A stretch of 64,000 bases of DNA from Entomohabitans teleogrylli (lineage in GTDB: Bacteria > Pseudomonadota > Gammaproteobacteria > Enterobacterales > Enterobacteriaceae). Positions 1 to 8,800 of the stretch are shown here, piece by piece. Every line of letters begins with the position of its first letter. Positions within the stretch are counted from its first letter, which is position 1. The stretch covers positions 288,513 through 352,512 of the forward strand of contig NZ_KQ947378.1 of assembly GCF_001484765.1 (NCBI RefSeq), written 5' to 3'. Under the pieces are notes generated by a model. It ran no database searches and was not told where the DNA came from. It saw nothing but the letters and a program-made list of their open reading frames with translations. Both the position numbers and the translations under genes were made by a program.

Positions 1-412
1 GCTGCTCAAACCAGCTTTCCAGAATAATCACCGCCGATGCTGAATCCACGCTGCCCTTATTCAACGCCCGAAAGCCGCCGCGCTCAAACAGCCCGGATTT
101 CGCCTCTACGGTGCTCAGTCGCTCGTCGTGAAGCTGAATAGCCACACCGAAACGACCATGGACCTTGTTGGCGAAGTTGCGCGCCCGGGCGGTCAGCGGT
201 TGCTCGGTACCGTCCATATTCAACGGTAGACCGACAACCACTGCTTCCGGCTGCCACTCTTTTAGCAGCCGCTCAACGGCGCTCCAGTCCGGCGTACCGT
301 CCCGGGCCTTGAGCGCCGCCAGGGGGCGGGCGGTGCCGGTAATGCGCTGCCCGATAGCGACGCCGATACTTTTGGTGCCAAAGTCGAAGGCCAGTAATGT
401 TCCGCTGCTCAT
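1..412 (-). CDS. yqgF: YqgF/RuvX, putative pre-16S rRNA nuclease (C-terminal end cut by window edge)
   Basis: This gene encodes the RNase H-fold YqgF family protein, linked in the literature to maturation of the 16S rRNA 5' end and originally proposed as a Holliday-junction resolvase. The start ATG is at 412-410 and opens [19 protein letters not shown], with the family's acidic catalytic motif FDFGTKSIG. Other family blocks are [10 protein letters not shown] and [11 protein letters not shown], and the last motif DSASAVIIL is present. The 137 visible codons nearly equal the usual 138 residues, so only the last one or two residues and the stop are missing. The start overlaps the yqgE stop by one base (TGATG), indicating translational coupling in a gshB-yqgE-yqgF unit. 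Confidence 0.95.
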   Translation of the reverse strand, partial: MSSGTLLAFDFGTKSIGVAIGQRITGTARPLAALKARDGTPDWSAVERLLKEWQPEAVVVGLPLNMDGTEQPLTARARNFANKVHGRFGVAIQLHDERLSTVEAKSGLFERGGFRALNKGSVDSASAVIILESWFEQ

Positions 413-975
413 CAGGCGTGTCCCGCATCATGGGGCATATTGTGGATATTAATGCCAATCAGTTGCGCCGCCGCGCGCCAGCGCTCTGAGGCCGGGGTTT
501 TGAACAGAATGGCCGGATCGGCCGGGGCGGTCAGCCAGGCGTTTTCAAGGATTTCCTGCTCCAGTTGGCCCTTCTCCCAGGAGGAGTAGCCGAGCGCCAC
601 CAGAACGTTTTTGGGTTGCCGGTCGGTGCCCAGCGTCTCCAGCACATCCCGGGAGGTGGTAATCACCGTCTCGTCGCAGATGCGAATACTGGAGGAAAAC
701 ATATCCGGCGGCGAGTGCAGGATAAAGCCTCGATCTTCCGCCAGCGGCCCGCCGATAAACACCGGTTTGTCGAGACTGACCTGCGGGTTGCGATCTTCCG
801 GCGCGATCTGCAGCTTTTCCAGGACCTCGCTGACCCTGAGGTTATCCAGCGGTTTATTGACGATCAGCCCCATCGCGCCGTCGTCATTATATTCGCAGAT
901 ATAGACCACGGAACGCCTGAACAGCGGATCCTGTAGTCCCGGCATAGCGATAAGAAAGTGATGCTGTAAATTCAT
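412..975 (-). CDS. yqgE: YqgE, AlgH/UPF0301 family protein
   Basis: A 187-residue cytoplasmic protein of the YqgE/AlgH (UPF0301) family, whose biochemical function is not established. The conserved N-terminal block [19 protein letters not shown] and the [11 protein letters not shown] motif are diagnostic, and the length is normal. It lies between gshB and yqgF in the same orientation, with a 77 bp gap from gshB and a one-base overlap into yqgF. That arrangement is common in enterobacteria. No signal peptide or membrane segment is visible. Confidence 0.95.
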   Translation of the reverse strand: MNLQHHFLIAMPGLQDPLFRRSVVYICEYNDDGAMGLIVNKPLDNLRVSEVLEKLQIAPEDRNPQVSLDKPVFIGGPLAEDRGFILHSPPDMFSSSIRICDETVITTSRDVLETLGTDRQPKNVLVALGYSSWEKGQLEQEILENAWLTAPADPAILFKTPASERWRAAAQLIGINIHNMPHDAGHA

Positions 976-1022
976 TGTCGGTGCTTGTGCCTTCCTGGTT
1001 GAACATTCCGGAGTTCTGAATA

Positions 1023-1044
1023 TCGGCGGGCAGTGTCCCGCCGA
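1023..1044 (-). terminator. Stem-loop between gshB and yqgE
   Basis: A perfect 8 bp stem (TCGGCGGG / CCCGCCGA) with a six-base loop sits just after the gshB stop. There is no clear T-run on the minus strand, so it may act as a 3' stabiliser or weak attenuator inside the operon instead of a full terminator. Confidence 0.45.
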
Positions 1045-1052
1045 TGCGTCTG

Positions 1053-2000
1053 TTACCTGGACAGCCGGGCTTCGATAGCGTCCATCAGCATACCGGTAAT
1101 AGAGACAGGAAACTCGGCTTCAATTTCCCGTACGCAGGTCGGGCTGGTGACATTAATCTCCGTCAGACGGTCGCCGATGATGTCCAGACCAACAAATACC
1201 AGCCCCTTTTCTTTAAGCACCGGGCCCACGCGGCGGGCGATGGCCCAGTCGCTTTCTGTCAGCGGGCGCGGCTCTCCACGACCTCCGGCCGCCAGGTTGC
1301 CGCGGGTCTCCCCACCCTGGGGGATGCGTGCCAGGCAGTAGGGCACCGGCTCGCCGTCCACCACCAGTACCCGCTTATCGCCGTCTTTAATGGCTGGCAG
1401 GTAGGTTTGCGCCATGCAATAGCGGCTACCCAACTCGGTGAGGGTTTCGGCGATCACCGACAGGTTTGGATCCCCTTCCTTGACCCGGAAGATGGAGGTA
1501 CCGCCCATGCCGTCCAGCGGCTTCAGGATGATATCGCCGTGCTGTTGCCAGAAGGCTTTTAACTGCGCTTTGTTACGGGTCACCAGGGTTTCCGGCGTTA
1601 GATCGGCGAACCAGGCGGTGAACAGTTTTTCGTTACAGTCACGCAGGCTTTGCGGTTTGTTAACGATCAGCGTGCCGTTATCCTCAGCGCGTTCCAGAAT
1701 ATAGGTGGCGTAGATAAATTCGGTGTCGAACGGTGGGTCTTTGCGCATCAGGATCACGTCCAGATCCGCCAGCGCGATATCTTGCTCGCTGCCGAACTGA
1801 TACCAGCGGTCATAGTTTTGCTCGACGTTGACCAGCCGTGTGCGGGCCCGGGCTTCGCCGTTGGTCAGATACAGATCCGCCATCTCCATATAGTGAAGCT
1901 GGTAGCCGCGACGCTGGGCTTCCAGCAGCATGGCGAAACTGCTGTCTTTCTTGATGTTAATCGTTGCGATGGGGTCCATCACGATGCCGAGCTTAATCAT
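1053..2000 (-). CDS. gshB: Glutathione synthetase
   Basis: ATP-grasp ligase that joins gamma-glutamylcysteine and glycine to make glutathione in the cytoplasm, the second step of the pathway. The 315-residue product has the usual length (E. coli 315-316). The N-terminal domain starts [20 protein letters not shown]. The ATP-grasp core carries [18 protein letters not shown] and the C-terminal metal-binding block is [16 protein letters not shown]. It follows rsmE by 12 bp and precedes yqgE, so co-transcription with rsmE is likely. The start is the conserved ATG, with an AGAAC-type ribosome binding region in the rsmE-gshB gap. Confidence 0.97.
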   Translation of the reverse strand: MIKLGIVMDPIATINIKKDSSFAMLLEAQRRGYQLHYMEMADLYLTNGEARARTRLVNVEQNYDRWYQFGSEQDIALADLDVILMRKDPPFDTEFIYATYILERAEDNGTLIVNKPQSLRDCNEKLFTAWFADLTPETLVTRNKAQLKAFWQQHGDIILKPLDGMGGTSIFRVKEGDPNLSVIAETLTELGSRYCMAQTYLPAIKDGDKRVLVVDGEPVPYCLARIPQGGETRGNLAAGGRGEPRPLTESDWAIARRVGPVLKEKGLVFVGLDIIGDRLTEINVTSPTCVREIEAEFPVSITGMLMDAIEARLSR

Positions 2001-2012
2001 TGTTGTTCTCCA

Positions 2013-2744
2013 TTAGCCCAGATCGCCAAACCGCACCTGGAGCGCGGTGATAGCGGTGAGCGCGGTAGTCTCAGTGCGCAAGACGCGTGGTCCTAACAGA
2101 ATATCAGTAAACTGGCGCTCTGTGGTCATGGCTATTTCGTCGGCGGACAGACCGCCCTCCGGGCCGATCAACAGGCGTACGCGCGATAACGGTTGCGGCA
2201 GGGTATTGATACTCTGGCTGGCGCGGGGATGCAGATTTAGTTTTACGCCATCATCGGCCTCCGCGCACCAGGCTTCCAGCGTCATCGCCGGGCGGATCAG
2301 CGGAAGGCGGTTACGCCCGCACTGTTCACAGGCGGCGATAGCGATTTTCTGCCACTGGTGGATTTTCTTCTCCAGCCGCTCGCCATCCAGCCGGACACCG
2401 CAGCGCTCCGAAAAGAGCGGCGTAATGATGTTCACCCCCAGCTCAATAGATTTCTGAATGGTGAACTCCATTTTCTCTCCCCGCGACATCACCTGGCCGA
2501 GGTGGAGGTGCAGCGGAGATTCCCGATCTTCCTGCTCGCTGCGCAGTATCGCGACGCGAATGCGCTTTTTATCGGCCTGAACAATCTCCGCCGGGAAAAT
2601 GTGATTACTGCCGTCAAACAGCTGTAGCGCCTGTCCGGCGCCCATACGCAGCACCCGTCCCACATGGTTGGCGGCATCTTCGCTGAGGTCTGTCTGCTGG
2701 CCGACGATGAGCGGCTCGGGGTGATAGATGCGGGGAATACGCAT
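2013..2744 (-). CDS. rsmE: 16S rRNA m3U1498 methyltransferase RsmE
   Basis: SPOUT-class methyltransferase that methylates N3 of U1498 in 16S rRNA using S-adenosylmethionine. The product of 243 residues starts [12 protein letters not shown], exactly as in E. coli. An in-frame extension upstream to 2894 overlaps endA and was rejected. The SPOUT knot and SAM site are visible in the last third as [13 protein letters not shown] and [11 protein letters not shown]. An N-terminal PUA-like region precedes them. It is 76 bp downstream of endA and 12 bp upstream of gshB. Confidence 0.97.
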   Translation of the reverse strand: MRIPRIYHPEPLIVGQQTDLSEDAANHVGRVLRMGAGQALQLFDGSNHIFPAEIVQADKKRIRVAILRSEQEDRESPLHLHLGQVMSRGEKMEFTIQKSIELGVNIITPLFSERCGVRLDGERLEKKIHQWQKIAIAACEQCGRNRLPLIRPAMTLEAWCAEADDGVKLNLHPRASQSINTLPQPLSRVRLLIGPEGGLSADEIAMTTERQFTDILLGPRVLRTETTALTAITALQVRFGDLG

Positions 2745-2820
2745 GAAATACCTGTCCGTGATAGCCAGGACGCGCGGCCTGCGGCGGCGCGCCGTAATGA
2801 ACGATAGCCGGTAGTGTAGG

Positions 2821-3528
2821 TTAGCTCTTTTGTGCCTGGCAAGCCTGGCGCACCCATGGATTATGATTACCCTGGATATGCGCGATGCGTTCATCCCGCT
2901 CGCACTCCCAGTCGGTGACCGGGTACATTTTATTCCAGGCGTTAAACAACTGTGTTTGCTGGCGCGAAAGGTTTAGCTGATAGCGATCGCGCATATAGAA
3001 CCAGGTTCTGGCGATACTTCCCCGGGCGCGGGCCGGCGGTTCGGCGACTTTGCCTTTAAAATCAATCTTCATTTCACAGGCGCCGTACTGGCCTTCGCCG
3101 CCGTTCCACTGGCTGAACATAAAGTTGGCGCGATCGCCGTTCACTTCACCCACGGCTGGCTGCAGATTGTGCATATCGCTTTCCATCTGGCGGAACTCCG
3201 GATCCCTGGCGCAGTTTTTCCTGCCGCCATTCTGCCAGCACTGGCGCTGATGGCCAAATTGCCACGCGGGCACCACATGTTCCCACTCAATGCGCGAGGC
3301 GCGATTTTCATTCTTACGCACCTTATAGCCGCAGGATTCAAGGTCCGGGATCCCTTTTTTGCCCTGCCAGGTGATTTTACAGCCACAGTAGAAGTCGCCG
3401 GGGGCATCGGCATGTACCTTGATGCTGGCGGTTTTCGCGCTGGCGAAGCTGGGGAGCCCCTGGGCCTGCGCCGGAAGAGCAGGTACGGTCGCAACGAATG
3501 CAACAATCAGATAAAAATTGCGAGACAT
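2821..3528 (-). CDS. endA: Periplasmic endonuclease I
   Basis: DNA-specific endonuclease I, which cuts double-stranded DNA in the periplasm. The 235-residue precursor has a clear signal peptide ([22 protein letters not shown], 22 residues, cleavage after AQA), and the mature enzyme is about 213 residues. The beta-beta-alpha metal catalytic block is recognisable around [13 protein letters not shown], followed by the conserved Cys-rich segment ([13 protein letters not shown]) and [18 protein letters not shown]. It is a monocistronic-looking gene between sprT and rsmE, as in E. coli. Confidence 0.96.
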   Translation of the reverse strand: MSRNFYLIVAFVATVPALPAQAQGLPSFASAKTASIKVHADAPGDFYCGCKITWQGKKGIPDLESCGYKVRKNENRASRIEWEHVVPAWQFGHQRQCWQNGGRKNCARDPEFRQMESDMHNLQPAVGEVNGDRANFMFSQWNGGEGQYGACEMKIDFKGKVAEPPARARGSIARTWFYMRDRYQLNLSRQQTQLFNAWNKMYPVTDWECERDERIAHIQGNHNPWVRQACQAQKS

Positions 3529-3621
3529 TTCCAGACTCCGGAAGCCAATCAGCCCGCACCGTAACTGATCGTTTATCCAGTTGCAATGTCTGTTATGAAG
3601 AGAAGTTCTGAAAAATTGCTT

Positions 3622-4137
3622 TTATTTACAAAGCGTTGAATTTTCCGCCTGTAATCGCTCGCCGCAGTGAACACAGCGGTATTCCGCCTCGCCGCGCAGC
3701 ACCCGGTTATGGCGACGTACGGTAAGCTGATGCTGCTGGCAGCCGCAGCGATAGGGAAAGGTTTTCTGGCGCACCGACTGTACGGCGAAACGGTGAGTAC
3801 GGCGGGCGGGAACCCCGAGTACGGTTTCCATCATCCATTTCCACTCTTTGCCGTGCGGCGCCACGCGGCCAAAGGTTTTCCATACCAGCAGATGGGCCAG
3901 TTCGTGGGGGACGACTTCGTCGATAAACGCCTGCTGATTTTCCATCAATAATACCGGGTTAAGACGGATTTCATTCTGTTCCAGCCAGGCGGTGCCGGCA
4001 GCGGTACCGCGCTGTTGAAAGATAACTTTTGGTTCCGGCAGGTTGAGGCCGGTGTGCTGGTTAGCGCGCTGCAAATGTTCGCGCAGACTGCGCATGACGG
4101 CCTGGGTCACGGAAATGGGGATGCGGGGTGTTTTCAT
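3622..4137 (-). CDS. sprT: SprT-like zinc metalloprotease-fold protein
   Basis: SprT family protein of 171 residues (E. coli 165) with a zincin active-site motif HELAH at residues 78-82 and a likely third ligand His95 in APHGKEW. A C-terminal zinc-ribbon-like segment has paired cysteines (RCGCQ, then [10 protein letters not shown]). In animals the related SPRTN cleaves DNA-protein crosslinks. The bacterial role is not settled. It lies between galP and endA on the same strand. Confidence 0.94.
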   Translation of the reverse strand: MKTPRIPISVTQAVMRSLREHLQRANQHTGLNLPEPKVIFQQRGTAAGTAWLEQNEIRLNPVLLMENQQAFIDEVVPHELAHLLVWKTFGRVAPHGKEWKWMMETVLGVPARRTHRFAVQSVRQKTFPYRCGCQQHQLTVRRHNRVLRGEAEYRCVHCGERLQAENSTLCK

Positions 4138-4177
4138 AGCCGATGAGCATAGTGGGAAGTATGGCGCGGCGCAACCG

Positions 4178-4201
4178 GTCGGGCAGTGAGTCCTGCCCGA
4201 C
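4178..4201 (-). terminator. galP 3' hairpin
   Basis: A perfect 9 bp inverted repeat (GTCGGGCAG / CTGCCCGAC, six-base loop) starts 22 bp after the galP stop and ahead of sprT. The T-run on the minus strand is poor, so termination strength is uncertain. Confidence 0.6.
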
Positions 4202-4223
4202 GTGGCGTTAACCGCAGAAACGA

Positions 4224-5618
4224 TTAGTCGTGGGCGCCAATCTCGCGCAGCGGGCGACCCCGCATCAGGTTACGTTCGATATGCTCCAGGGAGACATGTT
4301 TGGTTTCCGGCACCAGCAGTATCGTCAGCACGATAAACAGCACGTTCAGGGCACCGTAAACCCAGAAGGTATTAGCGCTGCCCAGGCCGTTGAGCATGGT
4401 CAGGAACGTGGCGCCGACGATCATATTGGCGATCCAGTTGGTGGCCGTAGAGCAAGTGATGCCGAAATCACGCCCTTTCAGAGGCTGAATTTCGGAGCAC
4501 AGTACCCAGATCAGTGGGCCGGCGCTCATGGCGAAACCGACGATGAACATCAGCAGCATGGCGACCGCAATATACCGGGCAGCGGCGGAATGGATGCCGA
4601 GATGCATCATGGTGCCGAGTACCCCCATACCGGCGGCCATCACCAGGAAACCGAGAATCAGCGTGGGTTTGCGGCCCCAGCGGTCAACCAGGCCGATAGC
4701 GATAAAGGTCGCCAGCACGTTGGTCAGACCGACGATGACGGTTCCCCACATCTGTTCTGTGGTGTTGGCGTAGCCGGCCAGTTCAAAAATCTTTGGCGCG
4801 TAGTACATGATGACGTTCATCCCGGTGAACTGTTGCATTACCTGCAACAGTACGCCGAGAAATACCGCCCGGCGGAAATTGCTATTTTCTTTGAACAGCG
4901 ACCAGCCGCTCTGTTTGATCTTCAGACTGTCGCGGATTTCGTCCAGCTCGCGTTTGGCCTCTGCACGGGTATCGCGCAATTTCAGTAGTACCCGTTCGGC
5001 GTCATTAAAACGCCGTTTGGCGGCGAACCAGCGCGGGCTGTCAGGCAGGAAGAAGACGCCAATCAACAGCAGGATTGCCGGAATAATGATCACCCCGAGC
5101 ATCCAGCGCCAGGCGCCGCTGTAGCTGAAGGCCGTATCAGAAAGGTATGCGCCGAGAATGCCTATCGTAATCATCAACTGATACATCGATATCATGCTGC
5201 CGCGAATTTTTTCCGGCGCAATTTCCGAAAGGTAGAGCGGGGCGGTGTAAGAGGCCACGCCGACCGCCAGGCCGAGCAGCACGCGTGAGAGGATGAGAAT
5301 CTCGACGTTGGGCGCGAAGGCGGAAAACAGTGAGCCGGCGACAAACAGTATTGCGCCGATCATCAGGCTGTATTTGCGCCCCAGTTTGTAAGAGAGCCAG
5401 CCGCTGCCGACGGCGCCGACGGCAGCGCCGAACATCATAGAGCTCACCACCCATTCCTGTTGATGCGCGGTGATCTGGAATTCATCGGCGATAAATGGCA
5501 GCGCGCCGGCGATAACGCCGATATCCAGGCCAAACAGCAGTCCAGCCAGCGCGGCCAGGAAGCAGACAAAGAACGTAATGGTTTTATTCGAGTGTCTTGT
5601 TTTTTTTATCTCAGGCAT
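4224..5618 (-). CDS. galP: Galactose:proton symporter GalP
   Basis: Major facilitator superfamily sugar porter of 464 residues, the same length as E. coli GalP and near-identical through the membrane segments. It imports galactose and glucose with protons across the inner membrane. Sugar-porter motifs are present: [14 protein letters not shown] in helix 1, [11 protein letters not shown] between helices 2 and 3, PESPRW-like LPDSPRWF after helix 6, DRWGRKP between helices 8 and 9, and VPETK after helix 12. The sugar-contact segment [12 protein letters not shown] is intact. A CRP-type site and a GalR/GalS-type operator lie just upstream, matching known gal regulon control. Confidence 0.97.
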   Translation of the reverse strand: MPEIKKTRHSNKTITFFVCFLAALAGLLFGLDIGVIAGALPFIADEFQITAHQQEWVVSSMMFGAAVGAVGSGWLSYKLGRKYSLMIGAILFVAGSLFSAFAPNVEILILSRVLLGLAVGVASYTAPLYLSEIAPEKIRGSMISMYQLMITIGILGAYLSDTAFSYSGAWRWMLGVIIIPAILLLIGVFFLPDSPRWFAAKRRFNDAERVLLKLRDTRAEAKRELDEIRDSLKIKQSGWSLFKENSNFRRAVFLGVLLQVMQQFTGMNVIMYYAPKIFELAGYANTTEQMWGTVIVGLTNVLATFIAIGLVDRWGRKPTLILGFLVMAAGMGVLGTMMHLGIHSAAARYIAVAMLLMFIVGFAMSAGPLIWVLCSEIQPLKGRDFGITCSTATNWIANMIVGATFLTMLNGLGSANTFWVYGALNVLFIVLTILLVPETKHVSLEHIERNLMRGRPLREIGAHD

Positions 5619-5681
5619 ACGCCCTCCGCTCAGTAATCAGATTCAACCTGTAAATAATAAGTTATCGATTCACAAAAATAA

Positions 5682-5697
5682 TGTGATTGTAGTCACA
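5682..5697. promoter_or_regulatory. CRP binding site upstream of galP
   Basis: The sequence TGTGA-N6-TCACA is a perfect match to the core CRP consensus. It lies 64-79 bp upstream of the galP start. CRP activation of galP is known in E. coli. Confidence 0.8.
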
Positions 5698-5701
5698 CTG
5701 A

Positions 5702-5715
5702 TGTAATCGTTTACA
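5702..5715. promoter_or_regulatory. GalR/GalS-type operator upstream of galP
   Basis: The near-perfect palindrome TGTAATCGTTTACA has the central CG and spacing of LacI-family GalR/GalS operators. It is next to the CRP site, 84-97 bp ahead of galP. The assignment to GalR or GalS is by context. Confidence 0.7.
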
Positions 5716-6013
5716 TAAACAATTGATTTGGTGAAATTTAAAATGGCATTTAAAACATTATGTTATATTGATTTATCTGAGTGATGGCGCTCTTCGTGCG
5801 AAAATTTTTGATAAAACATGTAATTTTCTTGCTTTTATGATTATGGATAGTGTCATCATTGACTGTTTTTCTTTGTGTAATCGGTTTCATTTTTTACTGA
5901 CGGGTAGAGCATTACAGATCATCGTCAGGCGTCAGGCAGTGTATGGACAGGGAGTTGTTACGAAAATGAAGAAGCCTGCAGTGTGCTGGTCTCTGTGTGA
6001 AAAGCGCGGTGGG

Positions 6014-6070
6014 CTATTTCGGACCGGCGATTTCGCGTAACAGCGCCGCTTTGTCGGTCTTTTTCCACCC
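6014..6070 (-). pseudogene. Fragment of a duplicated metK 3' end
   Basis: On the minus strand this segment reads [18 protein letters not shown] followed by TAG. The true MetK C-terminus reads [18 protein letters not shown] followed by TAA. By hand alignment 48 of 55 bases match between 6014-6068 and 6845-6899. Weaker similarity continues into the terminator region (5961-6013 against 6792-6844). Only about the last 19 codons remain and no start or body of the gene is present, so it is a non-functional remnant. Confidence 0.88.
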
Positions 6071-6802
6071 GATGTGTGGTTACACGCTACGATTGGCTTC
6101 TTTAGGATATTAACCCTGAACAGGGAGGTGATATTACCGTTGTGTACAGGCCGATTATTTTTTCTGTTAAGGAATAAAATCCCGGCATAGGCAAAGTGAA
6201 GAATGCTAAAGTCGATATATGGGCTTTATCAGGAAAGTGAACTGCTGCAATCATGAAAAATCGTGTAGTCAGAATAACGGGCACAACGGACCAGGTAAAA
6301 AAGATATTTGCGTTTTAATCCACTGTTTAAAAGGGTTCCACATGCCATTTGGCTATTTTAATTAATACTCAGACCTTCATCCTTTAATTTGGTACACACA
6401 GCCTGATGATTATCCGTGAAACAAGACAAATACCAGGAGACTCTTGTTGCTCCATCCTGAATTCTTCCCGGGGTTTGCAGGGGGCGTCTTTTACTCCGGA
6501 TAACACCATTTTCATTTTTAAAATCAGTATGTTATTTTCTTCTATCCTGACGGCGATCTGATGGCTGTAGGGCATGTTTGAAAATCCTTTTCTGACAAAT
6601 GCTGGACATATAATCCATCCTGTCAGCCAGCCCAAAAGTTAATCAAGTAAAACGTTATTCATTCAGAAGTGATAATCAGCATATTCCGGGACGCTAAATT
6701 CGCAAGGTATTGGCGCAACCCGGCCTGTTAAACATCGCCAGGCATGTTGTACTGATGATTATTTTGAATCCGGAAAGCGAAGATATACGTGGCGGAAATG
6801 AA

Positions 6803-6825
6803 AAGGCCAGCAATAAGCTGGCCTT
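6803..6825 (-). terminator. metK rho-independent terminator
   Basis: A 9 bp perfect stem (AAGGCCAGC / GCTGGCCTT) with a five-base loop is followed on the minus strand by a T-rich stretch, 20 bp after the metK stop. Confidence 0.85.
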
Positions 6826-6844
6826 CAGAAGCAGAGGGGGAGAA

Positions 6845-7999
6845 TTATTTCAGACCGGCGGCTTCGCGCAACAGCGCCGCTTTGTCGGTTTTTTCCCACG
6901 GGAAGTGCTCACGACCGAAGTGGCCGTACGCCGCAGTCTGCTTGTAGATTGGGTGCAGCAGATCGAGCATCTGGATCAGGCCGTATGGACGCAGGTCGAA
7001 GAACTCGCGCACCAGCAGGGTCAGTTGCTCAGAGGCGATTTTTTCAGTGCCGAACGTTTCCACCATGATGGAAGTGGGTTCCGCCACGCCGATGGCGTAG
7101 GAAACCTGAATCTCGCAGCGGTCCGCCAGCCCGGCGGCGACGATGTTTTTCGCCACGTAGCGCGCCGCATAGGCCGCAGAACGGTCCACCTTCGACGGAT
7201 CCTTACCGGAGAAAGCGCCGCCGCCGTGGCGCGCCATGCCGCCGTAGGTGTCGACAATGATTTTCCGGCCGGTCAGGCCGCAGTCGCCCATCGGGCCGCC
7301 GATGACGAAACGCCCGGTCGGGTTAATGAAGTATTTGGTGGCGGCGTTCAGCCACTCAGCCGGCAGGATCGGCTTAATGATTTCATCCATCACCGCGTCG
7401 TGCAGGTCTGCCTGACTTATCTCTTCGCTATGCTGGGTGGAAAGCACGACTGCATCGATACCGACGATTTTGCCGTCATCATACTGGAAGGTGACCTGGC
7501 TTTTGGCGTCCGGGCGCAGCCACGGCAGAGTACCGTTTTTGCGTACTTCGGCCTGGCGCTGTACCAGACGATGCGCGTAGGTGACCGGCGCTGGCATCAG
7601 TACATCGGTTTCGTTGGTGGCGTAGCCGAACATCAGGCCCTGGTCGCCAGCGCCCTGCTCGAGGGGATCGGTACGGTCAACGCCCTGGTTGATATCCGGG
7701 GATTGTTTGCCAATCGCGCTCAGTACCGCGCAGGAGTTGGCGTCAAAACCCATATCAGAATGCACGTAACCAATTTCGCGCACGGTATTGCGGGTGATCT
7801 CTTCGATATCCACCCAGGCGCTGGTTGTGATTTCACCGCCTACCAGTACCATGCCTGTCTTAACATAGGTTTCACAGGCTACGCGCGCTTTCGGATCCTG
7901 TTCGAGGATGGCATCCAGCACAGCATCGGAGATTTGGTCGGCAATTTTATCGGGATGCCCTTCTGATACAGATTCGGACGTAAAAAGGTGTTTAGCCAT
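6845..7999 (-). CDS. metK: S-adenosylmethionine synthetase
   Basis: Methionine adenosyltransferase, which makes S-adenosylmethionine from methionine and ATP in the cytoplasm and is usually essential. The product has 384 residues, as in E. coli. The N-terminal motif [17 protein letters not shown] contributes the ATP and Mg site, and the glycine-rich loop [19 protein letters not shown] is intact. The segment [12 protein letters not shown] carries the flexible-loop region. A clear terminator follows, and possible MetJ boxes lie upstream. A broken copy of its 3' end lies about 0.8 kb downstream on the same strand. Confidence 0.98.
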   Translation of the reverse strand: MAKHLFTSESVSEGHPDKIADQISDAVLDAILEQDPKARVACETYVKTGMVLVGGEITTSAWVDIEEITRNTVREIGYVHSDMGFDANSCAVLSAIGKQSPDINQGVDRTDPLEQGAGDQGLMFGYATNETDVLMPAPVTYAHRLVQRQAEVRKNGTLPWLRPDAKSQVTFQYDDGKIVGIDAVVLSTQHSEEISQADLHDAVMDEIIKPILPAEWLNAATKYFINPTGRFVIGGPMGDCGLTGRKIIVDTYGGMARHGGGAFSGKDPSKVDRSAAYAARYVAKNIVAAGLADRCEIQVSYAIGVAEPTSIMVETFGTEKIASEQLTLLVREFFDLRPYGLIQMLDLLHPIYKQTAAYGHFGREHFPWEKTDKAALLREAAGLK

Positions 8000-8118
8000 G
8001 TTTTCTTCACCCTAAGGATAAATCGGTTAGCTCAGACTGCGGCATCGGTTCAGCCAGTCCTGAAATGGTGGTCATCCATGTGAGGGGTACGACAGGCAGT
8101 CTGAATGTTAATCAGTAT

Positions 8119-8142
8119 AGATGGATTAACTTCTGGACGGCC
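8119..8142. promoter_or_regulatory. Possible tandem MetJ boxes upstream of metK
   Basis: Three adjacent octamers (AGATGGAT, TAACTTCT, GGACGGCC) each match the AGACGTCT met box at 5 of 8 positions, about 120 bp upstream of metK. MetJ repression of metK is established in E. coli. The match here is weak. Confidence 0.4.
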
Positions 8143-8415
8143 ATTTTAGGTTAACCTGTCAGCGGATTGCCAGCGTTTTTTGATTCGGGTTACACAAACG
8201 GATAAATCCTGCCAAAAATTTTCCTGACAGCCTGCGCAGGTCGGGCATTTTTGTTTTGCTTTTTCTCCCTGTTCCAGGTATAAAACGGCGCGCGCGGCTC
8301 TATCAAAGCGCACGACTCGTCGTGACGCCACTTCCAGCCGGGTTGAGCAATGATTGTTAACGCTTTGGCTTAATCGCTTACGGTCGTTCGTGAGCGTGGA
8401 GGTGATAAGAGTAAG

Positions 8416-8565
8416 ATGAACCGCTACTATCGTGAAAAACCGCCGCACCGTCCCGGTGCTGGTCTATTCCCTGCATTCCGCCTTTCTCTGTCTGCAACCT
8501 GCCGATGTTATACCCATCTCGGCGCTTCTCAGGATTCCCGGGCCGGTACTGTCCGTGGGTACTGA
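8416..8565 (+). CDS. Candidate 49-residue upstream reading frame in the speA leader
   Basis: An ATG at 8416 opens a 49-codon frame starting MNRYYREKPPHRPGAG and ending at TGA 8563-8565, about 90 bp before yqgB. It is rich in Arg, Pro and aromatic residues, with a start-proximal RYYR cluster. The upstream AAGAGTAAG is at best a weak ribosome binding site. I do not recognise a family. It could be a regulatory leader peptide or a chance frame. Confidence 0.25.
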   Translation: MNRYYREKPPHRPGAGLFPAFRLSLSATCRCYTHLGASQDSRAGTVRGY

Positions 8566-8653
8566 ACAAGGGCGCTTCTGACCTGTTCGGAAGCTTTCTC
8601 AGGTTTCACCGTACTCTCGTCACACGAAGTTCGGTTACGTGTTTTACAATGTT

Positions 8654-8800
8654 ATGAATAAGAAACCGGTCGCACAGGGCGCAAAACAGCGTATTGTGCT
8701 GGACAATCGCGTTTTTTGTGGGTTGTTATCGCCGTTGGCCACTGCGATAGTAGTCAACTGTTTTACACTGATGCTAAAGATTGAGGTTCGCAATGTCTGA
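8654..8800 (+). CDS. yqgB: YqgB small protein
   Basis: A 48-residue homologue of E. coli YqgB (43 residues), reported there as an acid-stress-related small protein. It begins MNKKPVAQ and keeps the hallmark segment AIVVNCFTL near the C-terminus. The C-terminus is longer than in E. coli and runs into speA. The yqgB stop (8798-8800) overlaps the first 8 bp of speA in another frame, so the two are probably translationally coupled. The middle region is diverged. Confidence 0.85.
   Translation: MNKKPVAQGAKQRIVLDNRVFCGLLSPLATAIVVNCFTLMLKIEVRNV

Larger units (their letters stand above)
5619..6844. other. 1.2 kb gap between galP and metK, AT-rich and without an intact recognisable gene
   Basis: The proximal part holds the galP control sites. 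The rest contains a degraded second copy of the metK 3' end and terminator region (about 5961-6070), then about 700 bp of AT-rich DNA up to the genuine metK terminator. Short open frames here (for example minus strand 6102-6284 and 6384-6635, plus strand 5768-6040) have no recognisable motif, signal or convincing ribosome binding site, and one overlaps the pseudogene. In E. coli galP and metK are much closer, so this block looks inserted or expanded. Confidence 0.7.
8000..8653. other. metK/speA divergent control region
   Basis: This 654 bp region separates the divergent metK and yqgB-speA genes. The metK side holds the weak met boxes. The speA side is a long, GC-richer leader with several short inverted repeats. 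It contains one candidate small reading frame (8416-8565). A minus-strand frame (8146-8448, 100 codons) has a CPTC-type cysteine cluster but no recognisable family and probably is not a gene. Confidence 0.6.

Noticed and set aside
2745..2894. Longer RsmE start at 2894
   Set aside because: It overlaps endA and adds 50 basic residues absent from the family. [12 protein letters not shown] at 2744 is the conserved start.
5768..6040. 90-codon plus-strand frame in the galP-metK gap
   Set aside because: It runs antisense through the metK tail pseudogene and shows no coding features.
6384..6635. 83-codon minus-strand frame in the galP-metK gap
   Set aside because: It lacks recognisable motifs and a convincing ribosome binding site. 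It is possible but unsupported.
8146..8448. 100-codon minus-strand frame upstream of metK with a CPTC cysteine cluster
   Set aside because: It has no recognised family or ribosome binding site and lies across the divergent metK/speA control region.
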